Assembly: GCF_001307155.1 (NCBI RefSeq)
Contig: NZ_CP012830.1
Span: 744,001 to 808,000, forward strand
DNA from: Pseudomonas fluorescens
Lineage (GTDB): Bacteria; Pseudomonadota; Gammaproteobacteria; Pseudomonadales; Pseudomonadaceae
Direction of reading: 5' to 3'
DNA length: 64,000 nucleotides
Shown: positions 20,872 to 31,399 of the stretch, piece after piece
How positions within the stretch are numbered: position 1 is the first letter of the stretch
How the letters are laid out: each line of letters starts with the position of its first letter
Position numbers and translations under genes: made by a program
The notes under the pieces: generated by a model
Database searches by the model: none
Seen by the model: the letters and a program-made list of their open reading frames with translations, nothing else
Told to the model about the DNA's origin: nothing

Positions 20872-21933
20872 TCATTCGTCTACTGCATCAAGAAACTCGT
20901 CTGGCACGGGCATTTCACCTAACCGTGACGGGATATTCAAACCGAAATGCAAGTACGCATGCCGGGTTACGACCCGACCACGCGGGGTCCGCATGATATA
21001 GCCCTGCTGAATCAGATAGGGTTCCAGCACATCCTCGATGGTGTGCCGCTCTTCGCTGATCGCCGCCGCGAGACTGTCCACCCCGACCGGGCCGCCATCG
21101 AACTTCTCGATCATGGTCAGCAGCAGACGCCGGTCCTGGTGATCGAAGCCACGCTCATCGACGTCCAGCAGGTTCAGCGCCAGATCGGCAATCGGTTTAG
21201 TGATATGCCCCTTCGCCCGGACTTCGGCAAAATCGCGCACCCGGCGCAACAAGCGGTTGGCGATACGCGGCGTACCACGGGCCCGACGGGCGATTTCAAA
21301 GGCGCCCTCCGGGTCCAGCGGCAAGCCGAGGATGTTCGCCGAACGGCTGACGATGGTCGCCAGATCCGCCGTGCTATAGAACTCCAGGCGCTGAACGATG
21401 CCGAAGCGGTCACGCAACGGGTTGGTCAGCATCCCGGCACGGGTGGTGGCGCCGACCAGGGTGAACGGTGGCAGGTCGAGCTTGATCGAACGCGCCGCCG
21501 GCCCTTCACCGATCATGATGTCGAGCTGGAAGTCTTCCATGGCCGGGTACAGCACTTCTTCGACAATCGGCGACAGCCGATGGATCTCGTCAATGAACAG
21601 CACATCATGCGGTTCGAGGTTGGTCAGCAACGCCGCGAGGTCACCCGGACGCTCGAGGACCGGCCCCGAGGTGCTTTTGATCGACACGCCCATTTCCTGG
21701 GCAATGATGTTGGCCAAGGTGGTTTTACCCAGCCCCGGCGGACCGAAGATCAACGTGTGATCGAGGGATTCGTTGCGCCCACGGGCAGCCTGGATGAACA
21801 ACTCCATCTGCTCGCGAACGGTCGGCTGGCCGATGTATTCGGCCAGGCTGACGGGACGAATCGCCCGGTCCTGGACTTCTTCGCGGTCACGGGGGCCACC
21901 CGTGGCGGCGATCAGACGATCAGCTTCAATCAC
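20872..21933 (-). CDS. ruvB: Holliday junction branch-migration ATPase RuvB
   Basis: 353 residues. Hexameric AAA+ motor that drives branch migration with RuvA. Walker A GPPGLGKT is at residues 64-71, the Walker B DEIH box follows, and the C-terminal winged helix contains the [10 protein letters not shown] element. The ATG lies immediately after the ruvA stop. Confidence 0.97.
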   Translation of the reverse strand: MIEADRLIAATGGPRDREEVQDRAIRPVSLAEYIGQPTVREQMELFIQAARGRNESLDHTLIFGPPGLGKTTLANIIAQEMGVSIKSTSGPVLERPGDLAALLTNLEPHDVLFIDEIHRLSPIVEEVLYPAMEDFQLDIMIGEGPAARSIKLDLPPFTLVGATTRAGMLTNPLRDRFGIVQRLEFYSTADLATIVSRSANILGLPLDPEGAFEIARRARGTPRIANRLLRRVRDFAEVRAKGHITKPIADLALNLLDVDERGFDHQDRRLLLTMIEKFDGGPVGVDSLAAAISEERHTIEDVLEPYLIQQGYIMRTPRGRVVTRHAYLHFGLNIPSRLGEMPVPDEFLDAVDE

Positions 21934-22542
21934 TTAAATCATTCCCTTCAGGGCGCGACGAATCAGGTCTTCACTGCTCAAGCCTTTCTCCTTGATGGCA
22001 GAAATCGCCTTGCTGGCCTCCTGCGGCTTGTAGCCCAGGGAAATCAACGCACTCACCGCGTCATTTTCGGCGGTGGCCACGGGTATTGGCGCATCCGGCT
22101 GATTCGGCACCAGGGCGAACATGCTTGGCACGGTCTCCCAGGCCTTGAAACGATCCTTGAGTTCCACCAGCAAACGCTCGGCGGTCTTCTTGCCGACGCC
22201 CGGCACCTTGGTCAACGCCGATGTGTCCTGTGCCTGCACGCAGCGCACCAGCTCATCGACTTCAAGGCTCGACATCAAGGCCAGCGCCAACTTGGGGCCC
22301 ACGCCATTGAGGCGGATCAGTTCACGGAAAAAATCGCGCTCACGCTTGCCAATGAAGCCGTAGAGCAGTTGGGCGTCTTCACGCACAACCAAATGGGTGT
22401 GCAAGGTGATCGGCTCTCCGACCGACGGCAGTCGATAAAGCGTGGTCATCGGCACTTCCAGCTCATAGCCCAGACCATTTACATCCAGAATCAGGTGCGG
22501 CGGCTGCTTCTCAGCCAAGGTGCCGCGCAAACGTCCAATCAC
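21934..22542 (-). CDS. ruvA: Holliday junction DNA-binding protein RuvA
   Basis: 202 residues. An OB-fold N-terminus ([16 protein letters not shown]), two helix-hairpin-helix motifs ([11 protein letters not shown] and [13 protein letters not shown]) and a C-terminal domain that contacts RuvB ([14 protein letters not shown]). It holds the Holliday junction in the square-planar form. Lies 118 bp behind ruvC. Confidence 0.97.
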   Translation of the reverse strand: MIGRLRGTLAEKQPPHLILDVNGLGYELEVPMTTLYRLPSVGEPITLHTHLVVREDAQLLYGFIGKRERDFFRELIRLNGVGPKLALALMSSLEVDELVRCVQAQDTSALTKVPGVGKKTAERLLVELKDRFKAWETVPSMFALVPNQPDAPIPVATAENDAVSALISLGYKPQEASKAISAIKEKGLSSEDLIRRALKGMI

Positions 22543-22660
22543 GTTTCAAATCCTTAAGCGTTGGCCAGATCTGGCTGACGAGTACCAAAGTGAGCGTGGC
22601 GGCCGGCAAAACAGGCGCAAAACGCTCAACGGATAAAATGAGTGGGCTGATGCTATCAGA

Positions 22661-23185
22661 TCAGAGGCGAAGGCGACCGCCACGACTGCGAGCCGTCCCC
22701 AGACCATGGGGTAACAGGCTGGAACGGGTGTGAGCATGACAAATGGCGATTGCCAGGGCATCCGAGGCATCGATTTGCGGTTTGCTGGTCAGTTTCAGCA
22801 TGTGCATGACCATCATCTGCACCTGCTCTTTATTCGCCGCGCCCGTCCCGGTCACCGCCTGCTTGACCTGGGTTGCGGTGTATTCGGCAATTTCCAGGTT
22901 TTCTTCGGCGCCGGCAACGATGGCCGCGCCACGAGCCTGGCCCAGCTTCAGGGCCGAGTCGGCGTTACGGGCCATAAAGACCTTTTCGATCCCCATGGTG
23001 ACCGGGCCGTAGGTCTGGATGACTTCACGCACACCGCGATAAACAATTTGCAGCCGTTCATGCAACTCGCCGCTGCCGGTACGAATGCAACCCGAGGCGA
23101 CATACACGCAGCCACGGCCGGTATCACGTACAACGCCGTAACCGGTAATGCGCGAACCGGGGTCGATACCAAGAATTAAAGTCAT
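22661..23185 (-). CDS. ruvC: Holliday junction resolvase RuvC
   Basis: 174 residues. A metal-dependent endonuclease that cuts Holliday junctions. Acidic residues include D8 in LGIDPGS, E in GIEKVF and the C-terminal [15 protein letters not shown] 23185 gives the standard [13 protein letters not shown]-terminus; the frame upstream continues only through the REP region. Confidence 0.97.
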   Translation of the reverse strand: MTLILGIDPGSRITGYGVVRDTGRGCVYVASGCIRTGSGELHERLQIVYRGVREVIQTYGPVTMGIEKVFMARNADSALKLGQARGAAIVAGAEENLEIAEYTATQVKQAVTGTGAANKEQVQMMVMHMLKLTSKPQIDASDALAIAICHAHTRSSLLPHGLGTARSRGGRLRL

Positions 23186-23265
23186 AACGCCTGCGGGTTT
23201 AGAGAGTGAGGCCAGCACAGAGCAGGCTGTGCCGAGTGCACATTTTGCGGCCCTGCCGAAAACCC

Positions 23266-23370
23266 TGTGGGAGCCGGGCTTGCCCGCGATAGCGGTAGAA
23301 CATTCAACATCAATGTCGAGCCTGCCGACGTCATCGCGGGCATCGGAACGCCGCCCGGCCCGCTCCCACA
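23266..23370. repeat. REP doublet with a diverged right arm
   Basis: Left arm TGTGGGAGCCGGGCTTGCCC (23266-) and a right half ending GCCCGCTCCCACA. The right half contains extra bases (about 23340-23360) relative to a simple inverted copy. It lies between yebC and ruvC. Confidence 0.65.
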
Positions 23371-23388
23371 CCAGATCTGCGTCGCCCA

Positions 23389-24135
23389 TCAGCCCAGCTG
23401 CGCGGCCACCGACTCTGGAATATCCGCATTGGAATAAACGTTCTGCACGTCATCCAGGTCTTCGAGCATGTCGATCAGCTTGAGGATCTTCTCGGCGCCT
23501 TCCAGGTCCAGCTCGGCACTGGTGGTCGGCAGCATGACGATTTCCGCGTCATGACCTTTGAAGCCAGCAGCTTCCAGAGCATTACGAACCGAGTAGAAGC
23601 CGGCGAACGAAGTGAACACATCAATCGAGCCGTCTTCGTGGGTGACCACGTCATCGGCGTCAGCTTCCATGGCCGCTTCCATCAGCGCGTCTTCGTCGAC
23701 GCCCGGTGCGAAGGAAATCTGCCCCTTGCGCTCGAACAGGTAGGCCACCGAGCCGTCGGTCCCCAGGTTGCCGCCACACTTGCTGAAAGCGTGACGAACA
23801 GCCGCTGCGGTGCGGTTGCGGTTGTCAGTCATGCACTCGACCATTACCGCTACGCCGCCCGGACCGTAACCTTCGTAGCTCAGCTCGACCATGTCGTCGG
23901 TGTCGGCAGCGCCAGCACCACGAGCCACCGCGCGATCGATGATGTCACGGCTCATGTTCGCGCCAAGGGCTTTATCCAGCGCCAGACGCAAACGCGGGTT
24001 GGAGCCCGGATCACCGCCGCCCTGACGGGCCGCGACAGTCAGTTCACGAATCCACTTGGTGAAAATCTTGCCCTTCTTGGCATCCTGACGTTCTTTGCGG
24101 TGCTTGATGTTCGCCCACTTGGAATGACCCGCCAT
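23389..24135 (-). CDS. yebC: YebC/PmpR family DNA-binding regulator
   Basis: 248 residues. The N-terminus [19 protein letters not shown] and [11 protein letters not shown] are YebC signatures. In P. aeruginosa the orthologue in this position (PmpR) represses the PQS quorum-sensing regulator; YebC proteins have also been linked to translation of proline-rich stretches. ATG 24135 has a GAGCGAG site; the open frame to 24228 is not the family N-terminus. Downstream of aspS on the same strand. Confidence 0.94.
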   Translation of the reverse strand: MAGHSKWANIKHRKERQDAKKGKIFTKWIRELTVAARQGGGDPGSNPRLRLALDKALGANMSRDIIDRAVARGAGAADTDDMVELSYEGYGPGGVAVMVECMTDNRNRTAAAVRHAFSKCGGNLGTDGSVAYLFERKGQISFAPGVDEDALMEAAMEADADDVVTHEDGSIDVFTSFAGFYSVRNALEAAGFKGHDAEIVMLPTTSAELDLEGAEKILKLIDMLEDLDDVQNVYSNADIPESVAAQLG

Positions 24136-24225
24136 AACTCGCTCCGAATTCTCTTTAAAACAATTCTCTATAAAACAATGCCCGCACGCCCATGAAGGCG
24201 AGCGGGCAACACAATCTGGATCTGA

Positions 24226-24257
24226 CACCCTGGCGCATCGCTTGATGTGCCAGGGTG
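24226..24257 (-). terminator. Stem-loop after aspS
   Basis: CACCCTGGCGCATC and GATGTGCCAGGGTG pair around GCTT, eight bases past the aspS stop. No T-run follows, so it may attenuate rather than stop transcription into yebC. Confidence 0.5.
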
Positions 24258-24264
24258 CTCGGTC

Positions 24265-26040
<1,776 letters not shown>

Positions 26041-26148
26041 GGTAGTGGTTTCACTTCTCGTAATTCGAAATTCGTTTGGAGGCCTTGCCGCACCACCGCA
26101 CTTCAATAAGGTGCCTGATGATGCAAGAGCTCACGCGTGTCGTTCAAC

Positions 26149-26370
26149 TTAGTCAGCTTTGTCGCCGCCGGCCAGATTCTTCTTCGAACCGGTTTTGAAA
26201 TCGGTCTCGTACCAGCCGGTGCCGCTGAGGCGGAAGCCTGGCATGGACAGCATCTTTTTCAATTCGGGTGCCTGGCAGGCAGGGCAGTCGACCAACGGTG
26301 CTGCGCTGATCTTCTGAATGGCTTCCAACTGATGACCACAGGAAGCACATTGATAGTCGTACATCGGCAT
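26149..26370 (-). CDS. FmdB family zinc-ribbon protein
   Basis: 73 residues. Starts MPMYDYQCASCGHQLE and carries a CxxC pair at 9-12 and a second one in VDCPACQAP, a four-cysteine zinc ribbon. The C-terminal half is Gly/Lys-rich and probably disordered. The family is regulatory by annotation only. Located 108 bp upstream of aspS on the same strand, the usual place in Pseudomonas. Confidence 0.93.
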   Translation of the reverse strand: MPMYDYQCASCGHQLEAIQKISAAPLVDCPACQAPELKKMLSMPGFRLSGTGWYETDFKTGSKKNLAGGDKAD

Positions 26371-26537
26371 GGGGTTGTCTCGGCAATCAGATTATCACCG
26401 CGCAAACGTCGGGTTTCGCGGCAAAGGGCGGGATTATATCCATTAAATCGAGCCTGTGCAGCCGTAACGCTGCACAGGCACATGCGCATTCGGGTGACAC
26501 CTGGCCACACGAGCCGTCCCCATCACCGAGCGGCACG

Positions 26538-26885
26538 TCATTCAACGCTACAGGCGTCCTCATTCAAACTGTGTACAACGCACACCACCCGGACCAACCC
26601 GCTGAAATTTTTCACCCCGCCATGACGCAGGTGAACCTCTCTATCAACGTAGGAAAGCAAAGCGCTCACCGAGCAACAGTTGATTTTCGCCATCCTGGCC
26701 AAAATGTCCCAATAGACCTGCTCAAGGCGCAAACAGGTGGCAAATCCATTCAAACGCACTGATCGGGACAATGGGCGCGCCAACCCCATGTCAAACTCCC
26801 GAACAAAAGGATCTCTCTTCCCCTCCTGCTTTCCATCTTGAAACCGAGCGACTTCGATTGTCCCTTGCCCTATTCCTCGACTCAT
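26538..26885 (-). CDS. Ribbon-helix-helix (RHH_4-like) DNA-binding protein
   Basis: 115 residues. The segment from about residue 38 (SRSVRLNGFATCLRLEQVYW, then DILARMAKIN, then NFSGLVRVVC) matches the pattern I know from RHH_4 proteins: a short strand VRLNG..TSLRLE, a helix with WDIL.xxA and a closing NFxSxLRV helix. Such proteins are small dimeric DNA binders with largely unknown targets. ATG 26885 has AAAGGAG ten bases upstream. GC content is lower than in the neighbours. It occupies the place between aspS and the cold-shock gene where P. aeruginosa has a dps-like gene. Confidence 0.6.
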   Translation of the reverse strand: MSRGIGQGTIEVARFQDGKQEGKRDPFVREFDMGLARPLSRSVRLNGFATCLRLEQVYWDILARMAKINCCSVSALLSYVDREVHLRHGGVKNFSGLVRVVCVVHSLNEDACSVE

Positions 26886-27539
26886 ACTGCTGACACTCCT
26901 TTGTCATACTTGCTTTCAACAAGAGCAACCCTCTGTTTCCTTATAGAAACGCAGGCGGATAGTTATATCCAGATGACTTTATGACCATCAACGTAGGACA
27001 AGCCAACAACCGTAGGGAGACCATTAACACGGTCCTACATCTGCCTATAAAGCGGAATTTCAGCGCGGGAAAAGTCAAAACCACCGAGCGAATAAAGCCG
27101 AAAAAGGCTCGGACATCGCCCTATCAGAGAAGCATCTCAGGCCACGGACAGGAGAAACACTGACGGCGCCGGGCACCCTCTGGCACTCGCGCACCTCTTT
27201 CCCCTCTATAGAAGAAAACACCCTGAATCCGCGAACTCAAAGCGTTTTCTCTGCCCGCAGCAGGCCAAAAAACCGATCGAGCTCTCTAGAACAAGCCTTC
27301 AGGCAACACCTGCGACCAGTACGCGCAAACCACCATCCGCCTCCGCCGCCGTGCCCCCTGCACTTGATTTGAGAAGGCCTGGGCTTTGCTGTTAAATAGA
27401 GGCGTGTCGCTGCCTCTATTTTCCTGGGTGCAGCGCATAGGCTGATACCGGGTACGTGTCCAGCGCCTCCCATTGTTCAGAAGCGAACCGTGCTCAATCA
27501 GCTCTTCCTTGTGATCCGTCTTAACGTGAGTCAATCAAA
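26886..27539. other. 654-bp region without a supported gene
   Basis: AT-richer than its surroundings. It contains an inverted repeat GTAGGAC/GTCCTAC near 26993 and 27031, and a perfect 10-bp stem AAATAGAGGC (27394-27403) with GCCTCTATTT (27412-27421). Two short minus-strand frames (27237-27473 and 27286-27534) overlap each other and have Arg-rich, non-family-like translations, so I do not call them. The right end must hold the promoter of the gene at 27540. Confidence 0.5.
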
Positions 27540-28142
27540 ATGTTGAAAATCGTCCACCTGCTAACGGGCGCAGCGGCTTTGCTGCTGTCCTTCATCCCTA
27601 GCTTGCGAACCGAAGCCGCACCTTACCTGCAACAACCTGACGCGCTGTATCTGGCGTTCTTCGGCTTGCTCAACCTGACCCTCGCGCCGGTTATTCCTTA
27701 CTGGAACAAAGGTCCACGTCACCAACTGCAAAATCTGGTCAGTGCCTTGCTGGTGCTTGCCGTTGTTGTGCAAACCCTGACCCTCCTCGCACCGATGCCG
27801 GTCATTGGTGGTCAGCCCGCAGTCCTGCTTAGCCTCATCGTCGCCCTGATCGCCGTACTTCTGCACCTGGCCATCAGCTTTTATAAATCCTCTCCTGCTG
27901 CCGCTACGCAAAATTACGACATGACCAATCGTGATACCGGCACCGTCAAATGGTTCAACACCTCCAAAGGCTTCGGCTTCATTTCTCGCGATTCCGGAGA
28001 CGATATTTTTGTGCACTTCCGTGCAATCCGTGGTGAAGGTCACCGCGTCCTGGTCGAAGGCCAGCGCGTGGAGTTTTCTGTCATGAACCGTGACAAGGGC
28101 CTGCAAGCTGAAGACGTGATCGCCGCGTTGCCGCGTCGCTGA
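27540..28142 (+). CDS. Membrane-anchored cold-shock domain protein
   Basis: 200 residues. The N-terminal half has four hydrophobic stretches (about 4-20, 37-53, 64-84 and 91-115) that look like membrane helices. Residues about 132-198 are a complete cold-shock domain: [15 protein letters not shown] holds RNP1 and DDIFVHF holds RNP2. The gene matches the position of the P. aeruginosa cold-shock gene between aspS and slyX. The expected effect is a nucleic-acid-binding domain tethered to the inner membrane on its cytoplasmic face; this is inference. ATG 27540 has only a weak ribosome-binding site. Confidence 0.85.
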   Translation: MLKIVHLLTGAAALLLSFIPSLRTEAAPYLQQPDALYLAFFGLLNLTLAPVIPYWNKGPRHQLQNLVSALLVLAVVVQTLTLLAPMPVIGGQPAVLLSLIVALIAVLLHLAISFYKSSPAAATQNYDMTNRDTGTVKWFNTSKGFGFISRDSGDDIFVHFRAIRGEGHRVLVEGQRVEFSVMNRDKGLQAEDVIAALPRR

Positions 28143-28163
28143 TGTAAGTTCCACGCCCACACT

Positions 28164-28202
28164 AAAAAACCGCGATGCAGCCTGGCTGCATCGCGGTTTT
28201 TT
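28164..28202. terminator. Bidirectional intrinsic terminator
   Basis: AAAAAACCGCGATGCAG and CTGCATCGCGGTTTTTT form a 17-bp stem. A-run and T-run flank both sides, so it serves both the convergent slyX (minus) and the cold-shock gene (plus). Confidence 0.92.
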
Positions 28203-28234
28203 ATCGACTGCCGATGTGTCGCCCCGGCCGGCAC

Positions 28235-28441
28235 TCAGTAATGCGGTGGTGGAGCCTCTTCTTCGAAGGACTCGAACTGCCCGGCCGCTTCTTCCTGGCG
28301 CTTGAGCAACGCTTCCATTTGCAACTGCAAGCGCTCGACCACCCGCTGCTGTGTCACCAGCACATCATTCATCGCTTCAATCGTGTCATCCTGAAACGCC
28401 AGACGACTTTCCAGTTCGGTAATGCGCTCTTCCAGGCTCAT
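28235..28441 (-). CDS. slyX: SlyX family protein
   Basis: 68 residues, a short coiled coil ([18 protein letters not shown]) with the conserved C-terminal PPPHY. Function unknown. Two bases downstream of the HIT gene stop, so the two are co-transcribed. Confidence 0.93.
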   Translation of the reverse strand: MSLEERITELESRLAFQDDTIEAMNDVLVTQQRVVERLQLQMEALLKRQEEAAGQFESFEEEAPPPHY

Positions 28442-28444
28442 GGT

Positions 28445-28870
28445 TCAGCCCTCCAGAAACGTGAAGTCATCGGTCAAGACCAAACGCAGCCGTTCGCGAA
28501 TTACTGCCACTTCTTCGGCACTGTAAGGCTTGGCCGGGTGTTTGCCCCAAACCGGGGCTGGCCAGGCGGCATCATTGCGCTTACGCACAATGACATGCAT
28601 GTGTAGCTGACTGACAACATTCCCCAGGGTCGCGATATTCAACTTGTCGGCGTCGAACGAATCCTTGAGCGTTTCGGCCAACTCGGTTGTTTCCCGCCAC
28701 AACTGCTGCTGGTCGGCGACATCCAGTTGAAACAACTCGCTGATATCCTCACGACGCGGCACCAGGATAAACCAGGGGTAATTCGAATCATTGGACAGCA
28801 ACAACCGACTTAGTGGGAAATCCCCAATCGGCAGGGTGTCTTGTTCAAGTCGTGGATCTAAGGCGAACAC
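28445..28870 (-). CDS. HIT domain protein
   Basis: 141 residues from a GTG start at 28870, chosen because GGGAG (complement at 28879-28883) lies eight bases upstream and the product then begins with FALDPRLEQDT, the usual N-terminus; an ATG at 28894 in the same frame would add eight residues. HIT proteins hydrolyse nucleotide-linked bonds. The motif reads QLHMHVI, so the first histidine of HxHxH is replaced by Gln while the other two are kept. Located upstream of slyX in one unit. Confidence 0.88.
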   Translation of the reverse strand: MFALDPRLEQDTLPIGDFPLSRLLLSNDSNYPWFILVPRREDISELFQLDVADQQQLWRETTELAETLKDSFDADKLNIATLGNVVSQLHMHVIVRKRNDAAWPAPVWGKHPAKPYSAEEVAVIRERLRLVLTDDFTFLEG

Positions 28871-29153
28871 CGCGCGCACTCCCGCACTTTGCATGAGACT
28901 CAGTTTAGCGCCCAGCCCGAAGGCTAATCGCCCGTATATAACAGCAGCATACCCGCGAACGCCGCACGGATCACTGCGAAAAAACAGGGTACACAGCCCC
29001 CGAGCCGGATGACCCGATACAAACGCTCAACGCACGAACGCCCCGGTACTGAACATTTTCATTCTCGATGCACCACCTCAGCACCAGACCTCGGCGCTTC
29101 GTCAAAAAATCAACGACCTATCAGTGGATGTAGATCTGCATTCGAGGTCTTCG

Positions 29154-29172
29154 CTGTACGAATTTCGTACAG
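29154..29172. promoter_or_regulatory. Perfect palindrome, operator-like
   Basis: CTGTACGAA-T-TTCGTACAG: 9-bp arms around one base, 624 bp upstream of the oprD start. The symmetry and length fit a dimeric repressor site, but I cannot assign a regulator. Confidence 0.5.
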
Positions 29173-29690
29173 TCTTGAAAATTTTTTGCACCAAATCTGC
29201 ACACTGCGTCTACGCTGAAAACGTCGAGCATCCGCCGTCTACTCACCCGCGAGGGTGGAGCAGTAACATTTGTGTGCTAATACTCATGCTCTTTGATGGT
29301 GCAACACTAGAAGAACCGCGGCGTCAAGCTCAAACAGATCAGCCCTGAAAGCCCCGGTTTTATGCGGCTTTAGTCATTAAGGCAGGTTTTTTTGAAAAAA
29401 CCGGCAACAAAAAGCCGATTTGTGCACGCTTGTTGCATTCATACACACATCGCCTGTAAGGCATCCGCTGGAAGTCGGAACCTAAAGGCTCATAACAATA
29501 GCGGCATGGCTGCCCAGGGAGCTTCAAGTGCAAGACAGGGATTTCTTTTTCTGATACTGAAGCCTTGGAAAACAACGCTGAAGTTGTCAGTCCGAAGGCA
29601 AAAAATTTGTGAAATTACGACCTCTACAGCGCATTTTGCGACAGGGCCGTAAAGAAGCTGAAAGGTTAGATACGCAAGTATCGCCAACAT

Positions 29691-29719
29691 TGTCGGCGTG
29701 ATATAAGTTTGCGCCGACA
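29691..29719 (+). promoter_or_regulatory. Leader hairpin upstream of oprD
   Basis: TGTCGGCG (29691-29698) and CGCCGACA (29712-29719) pair perfectly around a 13-base loop containing TATAAG. A second stem GCCGCCCA/TGGGACGGC follows at 29732-29762, 20 bp before the AAAGGAG ribosome-binding site. Confidence 0.5.
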
Positions 29720-29795
29720 CAAAAAGAAAGAGCCGCCCAGATAATAAATCAGGTGGGACGGCAGTACTCTTCTAAAACCAAAGGAGCAAATCACG

Positions 29796-31154
29796 ATGCG
29801 CGTGATGAAGTGGAGCATGATCGCCCTGGCTGTTACTGCAGCTACCGGCGCCCAAGTCGCTATGGCCGACCCGTTTGTAACCGACCAGGCTGACGCAAAA
29901 GGTTTCGTTGAAGGCGCCTCCGCTGGCGTGGTACTGAAGAACTACTACTTCAACCGTAACAACAAAAATGGCGCTCAAGACCAGAAAGACTGGACTCAGG
30001 GCGTACTGGGCAAGTTCAACTCTGGCTATACCCAGGGTACGGTTGGTGTGGGCGTTGAAGCCTACGGCGATGCCGCCTTTAAACTGGACGGTACTGACGC
30101 GCAGTCGGGTACGGGCAACATGAGCCGCACCACCCTCCGCGACGCAAACGGCAACGTTATTGGCCACGACGTCAATAGCCAAATGGGTAAAGCGGGTGCA
30201 GCACTGAAGGTTCGCATCTCCAAAACCGAGCTGAAAGTGGGTGACTTCACACCTTCCACCGCCCCGGTATTCGCTGTTGGCGGCTCCCGCATGTTCCAAC
30301 AAACCGCTAGCGGTTTCCAACTGCAGAGCAGCGAGATTAAAAACCTCGATCTCGAGGCCGGTCACTTCACCGGTGGTAGCAGCCAGGACCAAACCCGTCA
30401 CAATGGCGAGCTTTGGACCCAGTACGCTGGCACCAAGGTCGAAGCTGCTGATTACTTGGGTGGTAAATACGGCATCAATGACAACCTGAGCGTTTCGCTC
30501 TACGGTGCCAAGTTCCAGGACACCTGGACCCAGTACTACGGCAACGCGAACTACACCATTCCGTTGGCGACTGACCAGTCCCTGAACTTCGACTTCAACC
30601 TGTATCAGACCAACGATACCGGTGCAGCGAAAGCAGGCAAAATCGACAACACCACCTACTCGCTGGCAGCGGCCTACTCCTTCCTGAAGGCGCACACCGT
30701 TACTCTGGCGTTCCAGCAAGTTCACGGTGATACACCATTCGACTACATCGGTGTAGGCGATAACAACCGCGGTGGCGACTCGATCTTCCTGGCCAACTCG
30801 ATTCAGTACTCTGACTTCAACGGCCCTGAAGAAAAATCCATCCAGGTACGTTATGACCTGAAAATGGCTGAGTACGGCGTACCAGGCCTGAGCTTCATGG
30901 CTCGTTATGCTCACGGTCAAGGCATCGACGGCACCAAGATGGCTGCTGACAGCCCTTACCGCCTCTACGGCTACGGCGAAGACGGTCGTCACAACGAGAC
31001 CAACCTGGAAGCCAAATACGTTGTCCAGAGTGGTCCTCTCAAAGACCTGTCCTTCCGTGCTCGCCAAGCTTGGCACAGAGGCAACAACGACCAGGCCGAA
31101 GGCAATATCGACGAGTTCCGCCTGATCACCGAGTACCCAATCAACATCCTGTAA
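29796..31154 (+). CDS. oprD: OprD family outer-membrane porin
   Basis: 452 residues. A signal peptide of about 24 residues (ends QVAMA) precedes an 18-stranded beta barrel with alternating aromatic strands; it ends EYPINIL, with the hydrophobic C-terminal residue usual for barrels. The N-terminus (ADPFVTDQADAKGF) and blocks such as GGDSIFLANS, QYSDFNGP and LSFRARQAWHR match what I know of P. aeruginosa OprD (basic amino acids, carbapenem entry), and the neighbours slyX and the cold-shock gene are the same as there. Substrate here is inferred. The ribosome-binding site AAAGGAG is strong. Confidence 0.92.
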   Translation: MRVMKWSMIALAVTAATGAQVAMADPFVTDQADAKGFVEGASAGVVLKNYYFNRNNKNGAQDQKDWTQGVLGKFNSGYTQGTVGVGVEAYGDAAFKLDGTDAQSGTGNMSRTTLRDANGNVIGHDVNSQMGKAGAALKVRISKTELKVGDFTPSTAPVFAVGGSRMFQQTASGFQLQSSEIKNLDLEAGHFTGGSSQDQTRHNGELWTQYAGTKVEAADYLGGKYGINDNLSVSLYGAKFQDTWTQYYGNANYTIPLATDQSLNFDFNLYQTNDTGAAKAGKIDNTTYSLAAAYSFLKAHTVTLAFQQVHGDTPFDYIGVGDNNRGGDSIFLANSIQYSDFNGPEEKSIQVRYDLKMAEYGVPGLSFMARYAHGQGIDGTKMAADSPYRLYGYGEDGRHNETNLEAKYVVQSGPLKDLSFRARQAWHRGNNDQAEGNIDEFRLITEYPINIL

Positions 31155-31184
31155 TCGCTACGACTACAGTTGTTCGGTTGATAT

Positions 31185-31217
31185 AAAAAAGGCCCATCAG
31201 TGATGGGCCTTTTTTTT
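31185..31217 (+). terminator. Intrinsic terminator of oprD
   Basis: AAAAAAGGCCCATCA and TGATGGGCCTTTTTTT form the stem, about 30 bp after the stop. Confidence 0.92.
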
Positions 31218-31399
31218 ATGACTGCTTGATGACAACATGAAATTAGCTACCAATAAATAGCCTGCTAATAATAAGCCCGCACTCTATTCCGCTTTCAGAA
31301 CAACAAAACAGCAGACTGTAAAAACACTCAAGGGGCTTATCGTCCCTTGAGTTCGCTACCGATACTTGACCAACAGGCCAAGTAATAATCCGCTACTTG

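Larger units (their letters stand above)
28871..29795. other. 925-bp region upstream of oprD, regulatory
   Basis: No credible gene on either strand. It holds the divergent promoter of the HIT gene at its left end, a perfect 19-bp palindrome at 29154, a small stem AAAGCC/GGCTTT at about 29348-29371, an A/T stem at 29385-29402, and two hairpins at 29691 and 29732 directly before the oprD ribosome-binding site. A leader this long suggests layered control of the porin. Confidence 0.6.

Noticed and set aside
27237..27534. Two overlapping minus-strand reading frames upstream of the membrane cold-shock gene
   Set aside because: They overlap each other, are Arg-rich without a clear start and do not resemble any family I know. 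Left as unassigned DNA.
29360..29652. Short frames on both strands in the oprD leader region
   Set aside because: No ribosome-binding sites, mixed composition and mutual overlap; the region is better explained as regulatory DNA.
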